Assembly (NCBI GenBank): GCA_023630585.1
Contig: CM042539.1
Span: 23,450,755-23,514,754 of the forward strand
DNA: 64,000 nucleotides
Origin: Cranoglanis bouderius
Lineage: Eukaryota; Chordata; Actinopteri; Siluriformes; Cranoglanididae
Direction: 5' to 3'
The position numbers and the translations under genes were made by a program. Positions within the stretch are counted from its first letter, which is position 1. Each line of letters opens with the position of its first letter. The notes beneath the pieces are model-generated. The model saw only the letters and a list, made by a program, of their open reading frames with translations. It had not been told where the DNA came from and did no database searches. Below are positions 24,201 to 34,900 of this stretch, in pieces.

Positions 24201-24362
24201 GCCCGCTCCCTGTGCAGCCCTGAGATCTACTGTAGCTGTCTTCTTCTGTTTTTTTTTTTTTTTTTGTCCTGTCCTCCTCACGAGGCCCCGCGGATTTAAA
24301 GCGTCACCGCGGCTCGTTCACGGAGGCGTGTTGCAGAAACAGAAGGGACGGATTACCTCGGC
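24201..24362 (-). promoter_or_regulatory. rundc3b: Putative rundc3b 5' UTR and core promoter region
   Basis: This GC-rich stretch directly upstream of the rundc3b ATG contains several CpGs (CCCGCGG, CACCGCGG, CCTCGGCTGCG), in contrast to the AT-rich surroundings. That fits a small CpG-island promoter. A T-tract (24249-24265) interrupts it. No transcription start can be fixed from sequence alone. Confidence 0.45.
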
Positions 24363-24505
24363 TGCGTCCCAATCTCACATCACTGTAGCCTACTAAGCAG
24401 CCCGTGCAAAATACTACGCTACATATGGTTACTATGGTAACCTGTATCGGCGTATTATTGGGACGTACTATGCGTTAGGGTAGTGCGCGCGCAGATTGGG
24501 ACGCA
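24363..24505. mobile_element. Short MITE with 13-bp perfect terminal inverted repeats in the putative rundc3b promoter
   Basis: TGCGTCCCAATCT (24363-24375) and its exact inverse AGATTGGGACGCA (24493-24505) bound a ~143-bp element about 160 bp upstream of the rundc3b start codon. The centre is the palindrome GGTTACTATGGTAACC at 24427-24442. Elements with TGCGTCCCAA ends are common small non-autonomous repeats in fish genomes. I could not see a clear target-site duplication. Confidence 0.6.
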
Positions 24506-24764
24506 TCCCCCCTCGCTTTCACCAGTCACGTGCGCACTGTTACTACAGTGAACATGAAGGAAAGGGAGTTCCCATTCAATGAATGTCTGTCTTTCTTCCT
24601 CTCAAATAATGATACATTTTCAATTCTGATTAAAAAGTTTGTATTTCTTTCTTTTGGTCTCTTTATCTTTTAAGACTCTTAAGACTTTTTTTTTTTTTTT
24701 TTACTTTCCAATTAGCAATGTTCTTTCCCATTAACACAAGACAATAAAATTGAAGCTTTTCCCC

Positions 24765-25125
24765 CCATCCATCCATCCATCCATCCATCTTCCACACTGC
24801 TTATCCTACACAGGGTCACGGGGAGCCTGGAGACTATCCCAGGGAGCTCGGGGCACAGGGAGGGGAACACCCTGGATGGGGTGCATCCCATCACAGAACA
24901 CAATCGCACACACATTCACACACTACAGACAATTTGGACATGCCAATAAGCCTACAACATGTTCTTGGACTGGGGGAGGAAACCAGAGTACCCAGAGGAA
25001 ATACCCAGTGGATGGAGAAAACTTGCAAACTCCACCCACATAGGACAGAGGCAGGATTTGAACCCCCAACCCTGGAGGTGCAAGGCAAACATGCTAACAA
25101 ATAAGCCACTAAACCACCATCATTT
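24765..25125 (+). mobile_element. SINE-like dispersed repeat with CATC microsatellite head
   Basis: (CATC)n at 24,767-24,789, then CACTGCTTATCCTACACAGG, GGGAGCCTGGAGACTATCCC, TTGGACTGGGGGAGGAAACC and GGATTTGAACCCCCAACCCT in fixed order. The same block recurs at 60,771 (plus) and 57,420 (minus). It resembles the high-copy short repeats of catfish and other teleosts; I do not assign a name. Confidence 0.8.
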
Positions 25126-25221
25126 CAGTGAACCTGTGCCCACTGTAGCCTCAGATTCCTGTTCTTGGATGGTGGATGTATATGACAACACATCTCTTTT
25201 ATACCACAGCGATTTGCCAAT

Positions 25222-25372
25222 GATAACATCATCTTCAGTAAGTGCTTAATCCTGATCAGGGTCACAGTGGTCTATCCCAGGAACACTGGGTATGAGCCAT
25301 GAATACACCCTGATTGGGGCACCGTGCACATGGGCACAGGGAGAACACACAAAACTCCACACAGACTCCGCT
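25222..25372 (+). repeat. Diverged fragment of the same dispersed-repeat group
   Basis: AATCCTGATCAGGGTCACAG, CTATCCCAGGAACACTGGGT and ACAAAACTCCACACAGACTC follow the order of the longer copies, with lower similarity. Confidence 0.6.
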
Positions 25373-25400
25373 CTTTTTTTGTTTTTAACAAAGAATAATA

Positions 25401-26615
25401 CACTGATCAGCCATAACATTAAAAAAATGACAGGTGAAGTGAATAAAATTGATTATCTTGTTACAGTGGCACCTGTCAAGGGGTGGGATATATTAGACAG
25501 CAAGTGAACAGTCAGTTCTCAAAGTTGATGTGTTGGAAGCAGGAAAAATGGGAATTGTAAGGATCTGAGCGAATTTGACAAGGGCCACATTGTGATGGCT
25601 AGATGACTGGGTCAGAGCATCTTCAAAACCGCAAGTCTTGTGGGGTGTTCCCGGTATGAAGTGGTTAGTACCTACCAAAAGTGGATCAAGGAAGGACAAC
25701 CAGTGAACCGGCGACAGAGTCATGGGTGCCAAAGTCTCATCCATGCATGTGAGGAGTGAAGTCTAGCCCATCTGGTCCGATCTCACGGAAAATCTACTGT
25801 AGCACAAAGTGATGAAAAAATTAATGCTGGCTATAATAGAAAGGTGTCAGAACACACAGTGCATCACAGCTTGCTTTGGGGCTGCGTGGCTGCAGACCAG
25901 TCAAAGTGCCCATGCTGACCCCTGTCCATCACTGAAAGCTCCTTCAATGTGCATGTGAGCACCAGAACTGGACCATGGAACAATGGAAGAAGGTAGACTG
26001 GTCTGATGAATCACGTTTTCTTTTATATCATATGGACATCTGGATGCGTGTGCGCCGCTTACCTGGGGAAGAGATGGCACCAGGATGCACTATGGGAAGA
26101 AGGCAAGCCGGTGGAGGCAGTGTGATGCTCTGGGCAATGTTCTGCTGGGAAAACTTAGTTTCTGGCATTCATGTGTATGTTACTTTAACATGCACCACCT
26201 ACCTAAACATTGTTGCAGACCAAGCATACCCCTTAATGGCAATGGTATTCCCTAATGTCAGTGGCCTCTTTCAGCAGGATAATGCGCCCTGCCACACTGC
26301 AGAAATTGTTTAGGAATGGTTTGAGGAACATGACAAAGCGTTCAGGGTGTTGACTTGGCCTCCAAATTCCACATATCTCGATCCGATCAAGCATCTGTGG
26401 GATGTGCTGGACAGACAAGTCCGATCCATGGAGGCCCCACCTCGCAACTTACAGGTCTTAAAAGATCTGCTGCTAATGTCTTGGTGCCAGATACCACAGC
26501 ACACCTTCAGAGGTCTTGTGGAGTCCATACCTAGACAGATCAGAGCTGTTTTAGCGGCACAAGAGGAACCTACACAATATTAGGCAGGTGGTTTTAATGT
26601 TATAGCTGATTGATG
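25401..26615 (+). mobile_element. Tc1-like element, ends CACTGATCAGCCATAACATT
   Basis: TA|CACTGATCAGCCATAACATT at 25,399 is inverted at AATGTTATAGCTGATTGATG|TA ending 26,615. It is about 1.2 kb with a plus-strand broken transposase. It lies in the rundc3b-abcb intergenic region. Confidence 0.9.
25548..26583 (+). pseudogene. Broken Tc1 transposase
   Basis: ATG at 25,548 shifts frame within a few codons. Recognisable later are WSDESRFLLYHMDIWMRVRR (first catalytic Asp), LFQQDNAPCHTAEIV (second Asp, then a stop), and PIKHLWDVLDRQVRSMEAPP, where the expected IE is IK. It ends QIRAVLAAQEEPTQY. Confidence 0.85.
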
Positions 26616-27950
26616 TATCTTATCTGTTTATTGTTACATTTACTGTTGTGGAATGTCCAGGAAACAAGTTAGTTCCTGTTTTCCTGTTATATTTTTAAGT
26701 ATTGTATACAGCAGGTAAGACTAAAAGAGTTTTTAGACAGGAAATGAAACTTCCTGTTTGATAACGGCTTGAGTCTTGGAGCACAGTTTGCCAGTTTTCC
26801 TACTCAAACACACCAAAGTACCGGATTAATTGGTTGGATTTGTTGAACTGATTTGAATCAGGCATGTTAGAGCAGAAAAATGATTAAACCCTATGGTCCT
26901 CCAGGACTGGAGTTGTTTACCACTGAAACACACAGAGGAGTAAATACTTACATTTGGGTAATTCCAATGTAATTCAAGTGGTCCAATGCAGGTTGCTCGA
27001 CTGTTTTTAATTTTCCAAAATTTTTTTGATTGATTACCTCTATGTATTTGCATTGCAAAATCATCAGGTTTTTATTTATTTATTTATTTGGTTTGGTTTC
27101 TTGGCACACAACAAATTTTGGTTATACAGCTTTCTTCATAAACCTCAATATCTCGGCTCATGATTGGCCTAGCTCCAAAAACTGATCTCTAGAGCACATT
27201 ACAAGGTACATGCTCAAATATAAACCTTGAGGGCCAGATTTGAAGAACCAGCCTGATCTATCATGTTGTGTACAGTTGGTATGCCTGAATAGATTTGATC
27301 CAAATATGGAATTACAGTGTTCACTTGGGTGTTTTACAAATGATCAGTGTCATAAACAGAGCTGTGGTGTTGTTTCTGTTTCTGTGATAAAATCAGTAAG
27401 TGACTTCTGAGCTAATATTTTGTGAAGCCTCCCACAGAGAAAATAACAGCACTGAGCCTCTTCCTGTAATGTCTAAAGGTTTGGAAAAACAAAACAAAAA
27501 ACCTTTGTTTAAATAATTTTTAAAAATGCATAAAGAGGATACTTTGTTTACATTTATTCTTTTGGGTGCCAATAATTTCACCAAATGTGTTTTTAAGAGA
27601 AATACGCTTTTAAAAAAAGACATTGATTTTGGTTAATTAGTAAAAAGATAAGTAGTTTCTCCAAATGTTTGAGTGGACATATGAGTGAAAATGTGAATGG
27701 TGGTGTAAATGTTTTAGTATATGCAACTAAAATGTTGCCAATTCTCCTGGAGGGTGTCAATAATTCTGGTGTAATAATTCCTGACTGTATAACACTTTAA
27801 AAACAGCATGATGTTCCATCATTTCCCCCCAAACTGGTCAAGGTCGTGCGTTTCATTTGACTAGTTTTCAAAAGAAAATGGAGTGTACCCTAACTACACC
27901 TGCAAAGGATAACTTGGAGGTGACTTCTACCACTTAGAAAATACATAAAG

Positions 27951-28165
27951 AATTGGTGGCTTAGTGTGTAGGACTTTGGGCTACTGAAGGTTTCAGTTCA
28001 AATCCCAGCATTACCAAGGTACCACAGTTAGGTTCTTGAGCAAGACCCTTAATTATCAGCTGCTCAGGTGTATCCTGTCTAAATTGTTGTATGCGTCAGC
28101 AAAATGTAAAGAACAAATGTAAATGATGGTCTTGGCAATGTGTTGCCATCTAAGACAGAGCACTG
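27951..28165 (+). mobile_element. tRNA-derived SINE (copy 2)
   Basis: TGGTGGCTTAGTGTGTAGGA (A-box-like) and GTTTCAGTTCAAATCCCAGC (B-box-like GGTTCAAATCC), then TTGAGCAAGACCCTTAATTA. The order mirrors the copies at 12,085 and 51,293. Confidence 0.78.
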
Positions 28166-28321
28166 GATAAAAGCCTAAAATGTTTGCTCTTTAGGCCCAT
28201 GCTTTTTAGCTGAGCCTGAAAAAGAGATTCTTTATATAGTCATCTTTACCATAGTGTCCTCTGGTGGCTGTCAGAAGTAAGGCTTTCTAAAAAACAAAAA
28301 CAAAAACGAAACAAACCAGTA

Positions 28322-28690
28322 ACAGTTCAATTCACTTCAACTGAATTTGTGTAGCACTTTTAACAATGGCACAACATTTTGATTTAGATCCCTAAATGAG
28401 GAAGTCAGGAGTGACAGTGGCAAGGAAAAACTCCCTGAGACAACATGAGTAGGAACCTTGACAGGAACCAGACTCTTCTGGGTGACACGGGATAGTGGCA
28501 TTATACAGTAAATGGTTTCAGTATACAAGAGTGGAAGAGTAAAGGCGATCATGTTGAAAGCATGTTCAATATCTGTCTTAGGATGGGGTGAGCAAAGGAC
28601 AGTCTTAGATACAAATATACAATTTTCAGATGAGATTATCCACTGAAGAAAGGATGAGACTTGGACTTAAACTGTCTTGGGGAGGTGCAA
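28322..28690 (+). repeat. Interspersed repeat, also at 48,610-48,890
   Basis: The shared order AGGAACCAGACTC, GATAGTG, ACAGTATACA, AGAGTAAAG, GGACAGTCTT shows a common origin with 48,610-48,890. The family is unknown; no coding capacity. Confidence 0.6.
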
Positions 28691-29399
28691 ATCTTTAGGG
28701 TATCTATGTGGGACCATCCACAGCAGCAGAAAATGAGTCACAAGTGCAGACTTTGCTATAGTGATGTTATGTGCCTTATTAGGAGTGAGATAATATAATA
28801 GACAGGTGTAGATCATGATTTGTCACATCTCTGTGTTTATTGATTTAGGTTTGAAATCTGATGCTGGGTATCAGTGTCGAGACAGATACTGGGCTGAAAG
28901 ATTATGATATATCAAGTATTTTCCGATTCAATCTCTTGGTGAATTTTATTCTGTGGACATGTGTGTGATATTGGTTGACATGACACAACATGTATCCTGT
29001 GACATAAATGAAGGACACAGATTGAATTAAAGCACATGACCATCTCAACTAATGTTTTGCATACTTGATCACTTTTGGTTAAGAGTCTGTGTTTTCTTTT
29101 TTTAATTGAAGGCAACTCAGTGTGTGTGTACTTTTGTATGTTCTGGTTTACAAAAAAAAAAAAAAAAAAGGAAAATGTAAAATGTGGCTACAATTTCTGA
29201 AACTTCAGCTCCAAACTGCTAAATAAAAATATCACAGAATCTGCTAGAACAACTAAGCCAACACTATGTAATCACTTGATCTAAACAGTTATATAATCAT
29301 ATCATAAACTGACATCATATCCTGCTTTGGATGTGAAGCCTGCAGCATAATCACATTTGTGCTGACTCATTGTGTATGACAGTGAAATAATGTAACCCA

Positions 29400-30300
29400 A
29401 GATGCCTGTTGGATCTGATACTGCAGACAAGATCGAATTGAGATCTGGGGAATTTGGAGCCCTCTTTGTCATGTTCCTCAAACCATTCCTGAACAATTTT
29501 TGCAGTGTGGTGCATTATCCTGCTGAAAGAGGCCACTGCCATTAGGAAATACTGTTGCCATTAAGGGGCGTACTTGGTCTGTAATAATGTTTAGGTAGGT
29601 GGTATGTGTCAAAGTAACATCCACATGAATGCCAGAACCCAAGGTTTCCCAGCAGAACATTGCCCAGAGCATCACACAGCCTCTGCTGGATTGCCTTCTT
29701 CCCATAGTGCATCCTGGTGCCATCTCCCCAGGTAAGTGACGCACGCACCCAGCCGTCCACGTGATGTTAAATAAAACGTGATTCATCAAACGAGGCCACC
29801 TTCTTCCATTTCTCCATGATCCAGTTCTGATGCTCATGTGCTCATTGTAGGCACTTTTGACAGTGGACAGGGGTCAGCATGGACACTCTGACTACTCTGC
29901 GTCTACACAGCCCCATAATCAGCAAGCTGTGATGCACTGTGTGTTCTGACACCTTTCTATCATAGCCAGCATTAACTTTTTCATCAATTTGTGCTACAAT
30001 AGCTCTTCTGTGGGATCGGACCAGACAGGCTAGCCTTCGCTCCCCACGTGCATCAATGTTGCCACTGGTTGTCCTTCCTTGGACCACTCTTGGTAGGTAC
30101 TAACCACTGCATACCGGGAACACCCCACAAGACCTGCTGTTTTGGAGATGCTCTGACCGAGTTGTCTAGCCATCACCATTAGGCCCTTGTCAAAGTCGCT
30201 CAGATCCTTACGCTTGCCCATTTTTCCTGCTTCCTACACATCAACTTCAAGAACTGACTGTTCACTTGCTGCTTAAAATATCCCACCCCTTGTTGTCCCA
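29400..30300 (-). mobile_element. Truncated Tc1-like element of the 25,401 family
   Basis: The minus strand reads MGKRKDLSDFDKGLMVMARQ, then LVGCSRYAVVSTYQEWSKEG, MAPGCTMGRRQSSRGCVMLW and LFQQDNAP, parallel to 25,548-26,583. Both terminal inverted repeats and the end of the transposase are missing. Several frameshifts are present. Confidence 0.85.
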
Positions 30301-30675
30301 TTTTACTACTATATTTTATAAAATTGTTAGAAAAATAACAATAAATTCAATATAGAATGATACAGTATAGTTATGGTAATAATTAACACTTATAAGTAGG
30401 ATCACCTTTACCTTTGCCATAAAATGTTTATTGAACGTGTAATAAACAGGCCCTCCCTATGTGCGCCAAGGAGGAACTTTGCCTGTGCAAAAAAAAAAAA
30501 AAAAATGCAACAAAGTAGTTATATGATGTGACTCTTTCCACTATATATATATTTTTTATTTTAGATGATTTATGGCTATAATATTTTATACTAACTGTCC
30601 TCAAAAGTAAATTCCTCTGTATTTCCTATTCATATCTGACATCAAGGAAAATTCTACATGTAAACACAAACAACA

Positions 30676-30722
<47 letters not shown>

Positions 30723-30723
30723 C
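30676..30723. repeat. (ATC)~15 trinucleotide microsatellite
   Basis: A perfect CAT/ATC repeat in the intergenic region. The polymethionine open frame on the minus strand is an artefact of it. Confidence 0.97.
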
Positions 30724-30800
30724 CACATTATCAATTATTGTCTTCAGAAACAAACAAGAACAAGAACACCCTTGCTGGTTTTTCATATGTTGTTTGTACA

Positions 30801-31345
30801 CTCACTGGTCACTTTGAATAAGAACACTTGTACCTTTACACATTAATGCAATTATACATGCAACCAATCATGAGGTAGTGGTACAGTGGATGAAAACATA
30901 CAGATACAAGTCAGTAGTTTCAGTTAATGTTTACAACAAACATCAGACTGGGAAAAAATGTGAACTCATTGACTGACAGTGGTGTGGTTGTAGGTACCAG
31001 ATGGGATGCTTTGAGTATTTCAGAAACTGCCGATCAAGTTTGCACAAAATGATGCGAATAAACAAACAACAACAACAACAACAAAAAAACATCCAGCAAG
31101 TGGCAGTTCTTGTTGATGAGAGAGGTCAGAAGAGAATAATCAGACTGGTAGCTGACATTAAGGCTAGGGTAACTTGAATAACCACTCTTTACAAACGTGG
31201 TGTGCAGAAAAGCATCTCAGAATGCACAACACGTCAAACCATGAGGCACATAGGCCATAACAGAAGAAGAGCACATCAGTTTCCACTCCAGTCAGCTAAA
31301 AGAGAAATCTGAAGCTACGGTGGGCACCGAAACTGGACGGGTTTA
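30801..31345 (+). mobile_element. Tc1-like element fragment
   Basis: Starts CACTCACTGGTCACTTTGAA, contains TTTGAGTATTTCAGAAACTG, GTTGATGAGAGAGGTCAGAA, AAAAGCATCTCAGAATGCAC and ends at GGGCACCGAAACTGGACGGG. Same family as 20,181-20,800. The transposase is broken and its second half is missing. It ends 140 bp before the abcb CRE. Confidence 0.8.
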
Positions 31346-31488
31346 AAATAAGATAAAAAATTAATTCTTGTGTCTTTTTCTGAAGATGACAGTGCAATAA
31401 ATTTAATATTTTCTCAGATATATTATATGTATTTACATATCATATAAGAAACCAGCATATGCAACAGTCTCGTGCGTTGTGTTGTAAA

Positions 31489-31496
31489 TGACGTCA
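31489..31496. promoter_or_regulatory. Full palindromic CRE (TGACGTCA) upstream of abcb
   Basis: TGACGTCA, the consensus site for CREB/ATF factors, lies 332 bp before the abcb start codon. It sits at the edge of a small GC-rich patch (31497-31590, with CGCTCGCTCTGAGCGCGCGC) inside AT-rich DNA. A TATA-like ACAATAAAAT follows at about 31504. The position fits a core promoter, but the transcription start is not known. Confidence 0.5.
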
Positions 31497-31509
31497 TCGC
31501 AGGTACAAT

Positions 31510-31827
31510 AAAATCTCTCGCTCGCTCTGAGCGCGCGCCACCGCTCCACGCTCTCCGACCTGAAGTCAGCGCACGAGCTCCAGCGCGTAAGGTAACGGCT
31601 CTGTTTAGCAAGCTAAAGACTACGTTTGTAAATTCGTCGTTGCTTGTACTTTTCGGACTGTTTTGTGTAGCCTTTTTCATGTTGTGTAGACCTCCTGCTA
31701 CTGATGATGACTCGGTGAAATTCTTATTATAAAATAAATTGTAAATTTGTCACCGCTGTCGCCTCAGGAAGCAACAGAGCTCAAGTTAACTGAACAACAA
31801 GCGGCTTCAGAGAAACTAACAGGCACC
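31510..31827 (+). promoter_or_regulatory. abcb4: Putative abcb 5' UTR: non-coding exon, short intron, UTR part of the first coding exon
   Basis: A good donor (GCGTAAG|GTAACG, intron from 31592) and acceptor (GTCGCCTCAG|GAAGC, exon from 31768) would define a non-coding first exon ending at 31591, a 176-bp intron, and a second exon with the start ATG at 31828. Vertebrate MDR genes have a non-coding first exon, so this arrangement is expected. The 5' boundary is a guess. Confidence 0.45.
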
Positions 31828-31897
31828 ATGGGCAAAAAGTACGAAATAAAGAAGGAGGAAAGACAAGGCAGTCCAAATGGAGACATAAGGTACGTTG

Positions 31898-31947
<50 letters not shown>

Positions 31948-34900
31948 CAATACAATAAAAAAACCTATACTTTAATGATGCTTTACTTTTTAAAGTGTAA
32001 AAAATGTGCCCCCCCTCTACAAAAAAGACTTCCATCCAGCCTAAATAATATAGCAAATGAGTCAGCAGGTTTTTTTTTTTATTATTACTTAAGTTAAAAA
32101 TTTACGTCTAATGGTTTACTAGAGTCAATAGAGTCATGTTCACTTTATAAAGATTTAAAATGTTAAATGTTCAAGGAGTGGAAGATTCAGTCAACCTCAA
32201 GCTCTCAGCTTTACTGTGAGCAGCCAAGTCAATGGGATCAAGAAAACAACAATCACAGGAATATAAAACAAAAATATATTGACCTTTTTTACATTTATGG
32301 AAAGGGTATAATCAAATAAAAATGTTCAGGGATACTGTGTCTATAGAGTAGACACAAATACATAATCCACAAGTGGAATGTAACTTAGAAAACAAATTGC
32401 CAATGATTTGCAAAAAAAACAACAACAACAACAACCCCAAAAACAAAACAGCAGGAGACCGGAGGAAAAAAGTGCTAAAATATATCACATTAAAATTCAC
32501 ATTAATATATCATTTGGAAATATAATTTTCATTGTTTTGCTATTAACATGTCGATGTAGAATTTTTTTTATCCTTTTTTTGTTGTCTTGTGATAATATTT
32601 AACGGTAAACATTTGCACATAACCGAATATCATTAAAGGTATACTTAAATAAGAACAAGTCCTAGTTCTGTACTAAATTGGGACAAAAGCTAAAATGTAT
32701 CCTAGACTGCTGTATGCCTATTAATAACTGTACTGCAGTTGAGAAGAAAATGAAATATTGACTTGAAAATATACTTTAAGCACGTGCTAAGAAGGATCTT
32801 AGGATCTAATCACTTATGTTATAACAGTTATAAATAGTTGTTTCCTTACCAGCATCTCTTTTTTCCCCGCTCTCTTGGAGGTAGTAAGACAAAAATGCAG
32901 CAGCGCATGTTTGCAAGAAACCGGAAAGCGTGAACTCCCCTGTCCTCATTTCCCGTGGTGGAAAGGTGTTACAAAGGCCTGACACTGGAGACTCCTTCCA
33001 TAAATGTTAAATAAACCTCACCTTACAGAAATCTGGAGCATATCAATTTTTCTATGTTAAATAACAACAGGATGTGTAGTTTTATTATTAGACTTCTAAT
33101 AAGAAAGATAAGGTATTAGAATGAGTGCATTAATAAAAATCTGTGACAAAACTACTGTCAGTTATAGAAATTTACTCAACACTTCCTGACCAATAAGAAT
33201 TGGGAATTAATAGAGATGTGCAAAAATGTCACAATACTTGAAGACATTTCTATGATACACACTGTGCAGTGCGATATGTAGGTTTGCTAACAGAATGTCA
33301 GAAACAAGGCAGTGTTGCATTTAGAAAAATGTGAAAAAGTTTAATGTCTACAAATATAAAATGGAAAAAAAAATCTGTAAAAAATGTTCACATTAACAGT
33401 TCACATATTTCAGAAAAGTGTATTGACATAATTTATCACGATGTTGATGTCGTATTGTCATATTTCCCAACCGTTATGGGATTGTTGGAGTATTTGATTG
33501 TGATATACATTTGTCTTACAGTGGGGAAAAAAAGGGAAAGAAAGAAGAGAAACCTGCCCCGGAGCCAATGGTGGGAGTGTTTGAAATAGTGAGTGGAAGT
33601 CCAAATCTTCTAATATCATATTAATCCTACAATATCATGATCATGGTATTTAATTTACAGACGTGAGACGTGGGAATTTTGTTACTGTTTTTTGTTTGTT
33701 TGCTGAGTGAATTGAATATTGAATATTTCTTAGAAACACTCGTCAGTCAATCTATGAATGATGCAATCATACAAAGTCGAAGAAGGACAAGACTATAAAT
33801 ATTTTAAATAGGTTACAAATTTGCTTGTGTGGGTTTTTTTTATTTGACCAAGTATGTTCTCCAACTTGTAAGCCTGTATTTGCTGTCTGTCAGTTTCGCT
33901 TTGCTGATAGCGTGGACATTCTTCTGATGTTGGTTGGAACCATCATGGCCATAGCCAATGGAGCAGTGCTTCCTGCTATGGTGATTGTATTTGGAGACAT
34001 GACGAACAGCTTTGTGGACAGCAGTATTTTAGAGGGCCTGCCTCCAAACATTACTTTACAACCGAGTGAGTCAAAAAACAATTTCTGTATGAGCATTTAC
34101 TTTGACATATGATTGACTTATTCAGTGTCATCATCTGAGAATCAATTTAGACACACAAGACTCTGAGGCAAAAAAAGATGCACAACTTATGACTGATTTT
34201 TTTTGGTAACACATTTGTTGATCTACAAACACTTAAACCTGTATCTAAATTTCTGATCCTAGACTTCACCTGGCCATTTTCCAATCAAACACTCGGAGAA
34301 CAGATGACAAGGTAACAGGTTCTTCTTTGTGCATCATTACATAAGCTGTTTCTGCATTAAAAGTTTCTGCATGAAAAGTTCATTGTCAACTACTGGCCAC
34401 GTTTCTGAAATTTGCTACTGATTTTAACACAATTTTGTCACCTCTACTCAGTCATGTAGTCAGAAATTAACAGAAAAGTTAGACTTGTAAACTTTAAACT
34501 CTTTTCAACCCTCTGGAACTAGCATGTTTTTTTTCCAAACATATTTTTAACTGGATCACTGTTGAACCAATTAATGCTCAGTGTCATTCCCTGAGTTCAC
34601 TAGCCAATAAGAGTGACATTAAAAATCATACATTTAAATTTTTTTTTATATACAGATAGGTAGTCAGATCACAGTTTTCAAAATCCTGAAGCTTTTGGCC
34701 AGAAAAGTGTATAGTAGGTATCAGACATCTGGTGTATGAAAGTAATATAAAAAAATAGAACGCAGAGATGGTTTTAATGTCCAGAGGGATTACTGACTGT
34801 GGTCTTTTATAAACTTGTACTTACACCCTGTCTGTGCTCCTACTCAGGCATGCCATTTACTACAGCATCCTGGGAGGTATAGTCCTTTTTGCAGCCTACA

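Noticed and set aside
27951..28030. Possible true tRNA gene
   Set aside because: A and B box-like words are present but no cloverleaf can be formed. The downstream body matches the SINE copies.
30601..30801. Open frame with a run of methionines on the minus strand
   Set aside because: Pure (ATC)n microsatellite.
31472..31732. 86-codon open frame over the abcb promoter region, and its antisense partner
   Set aside because: Spans the putative promoter and first intron, has no family match and is open because of GC-rich local composition.
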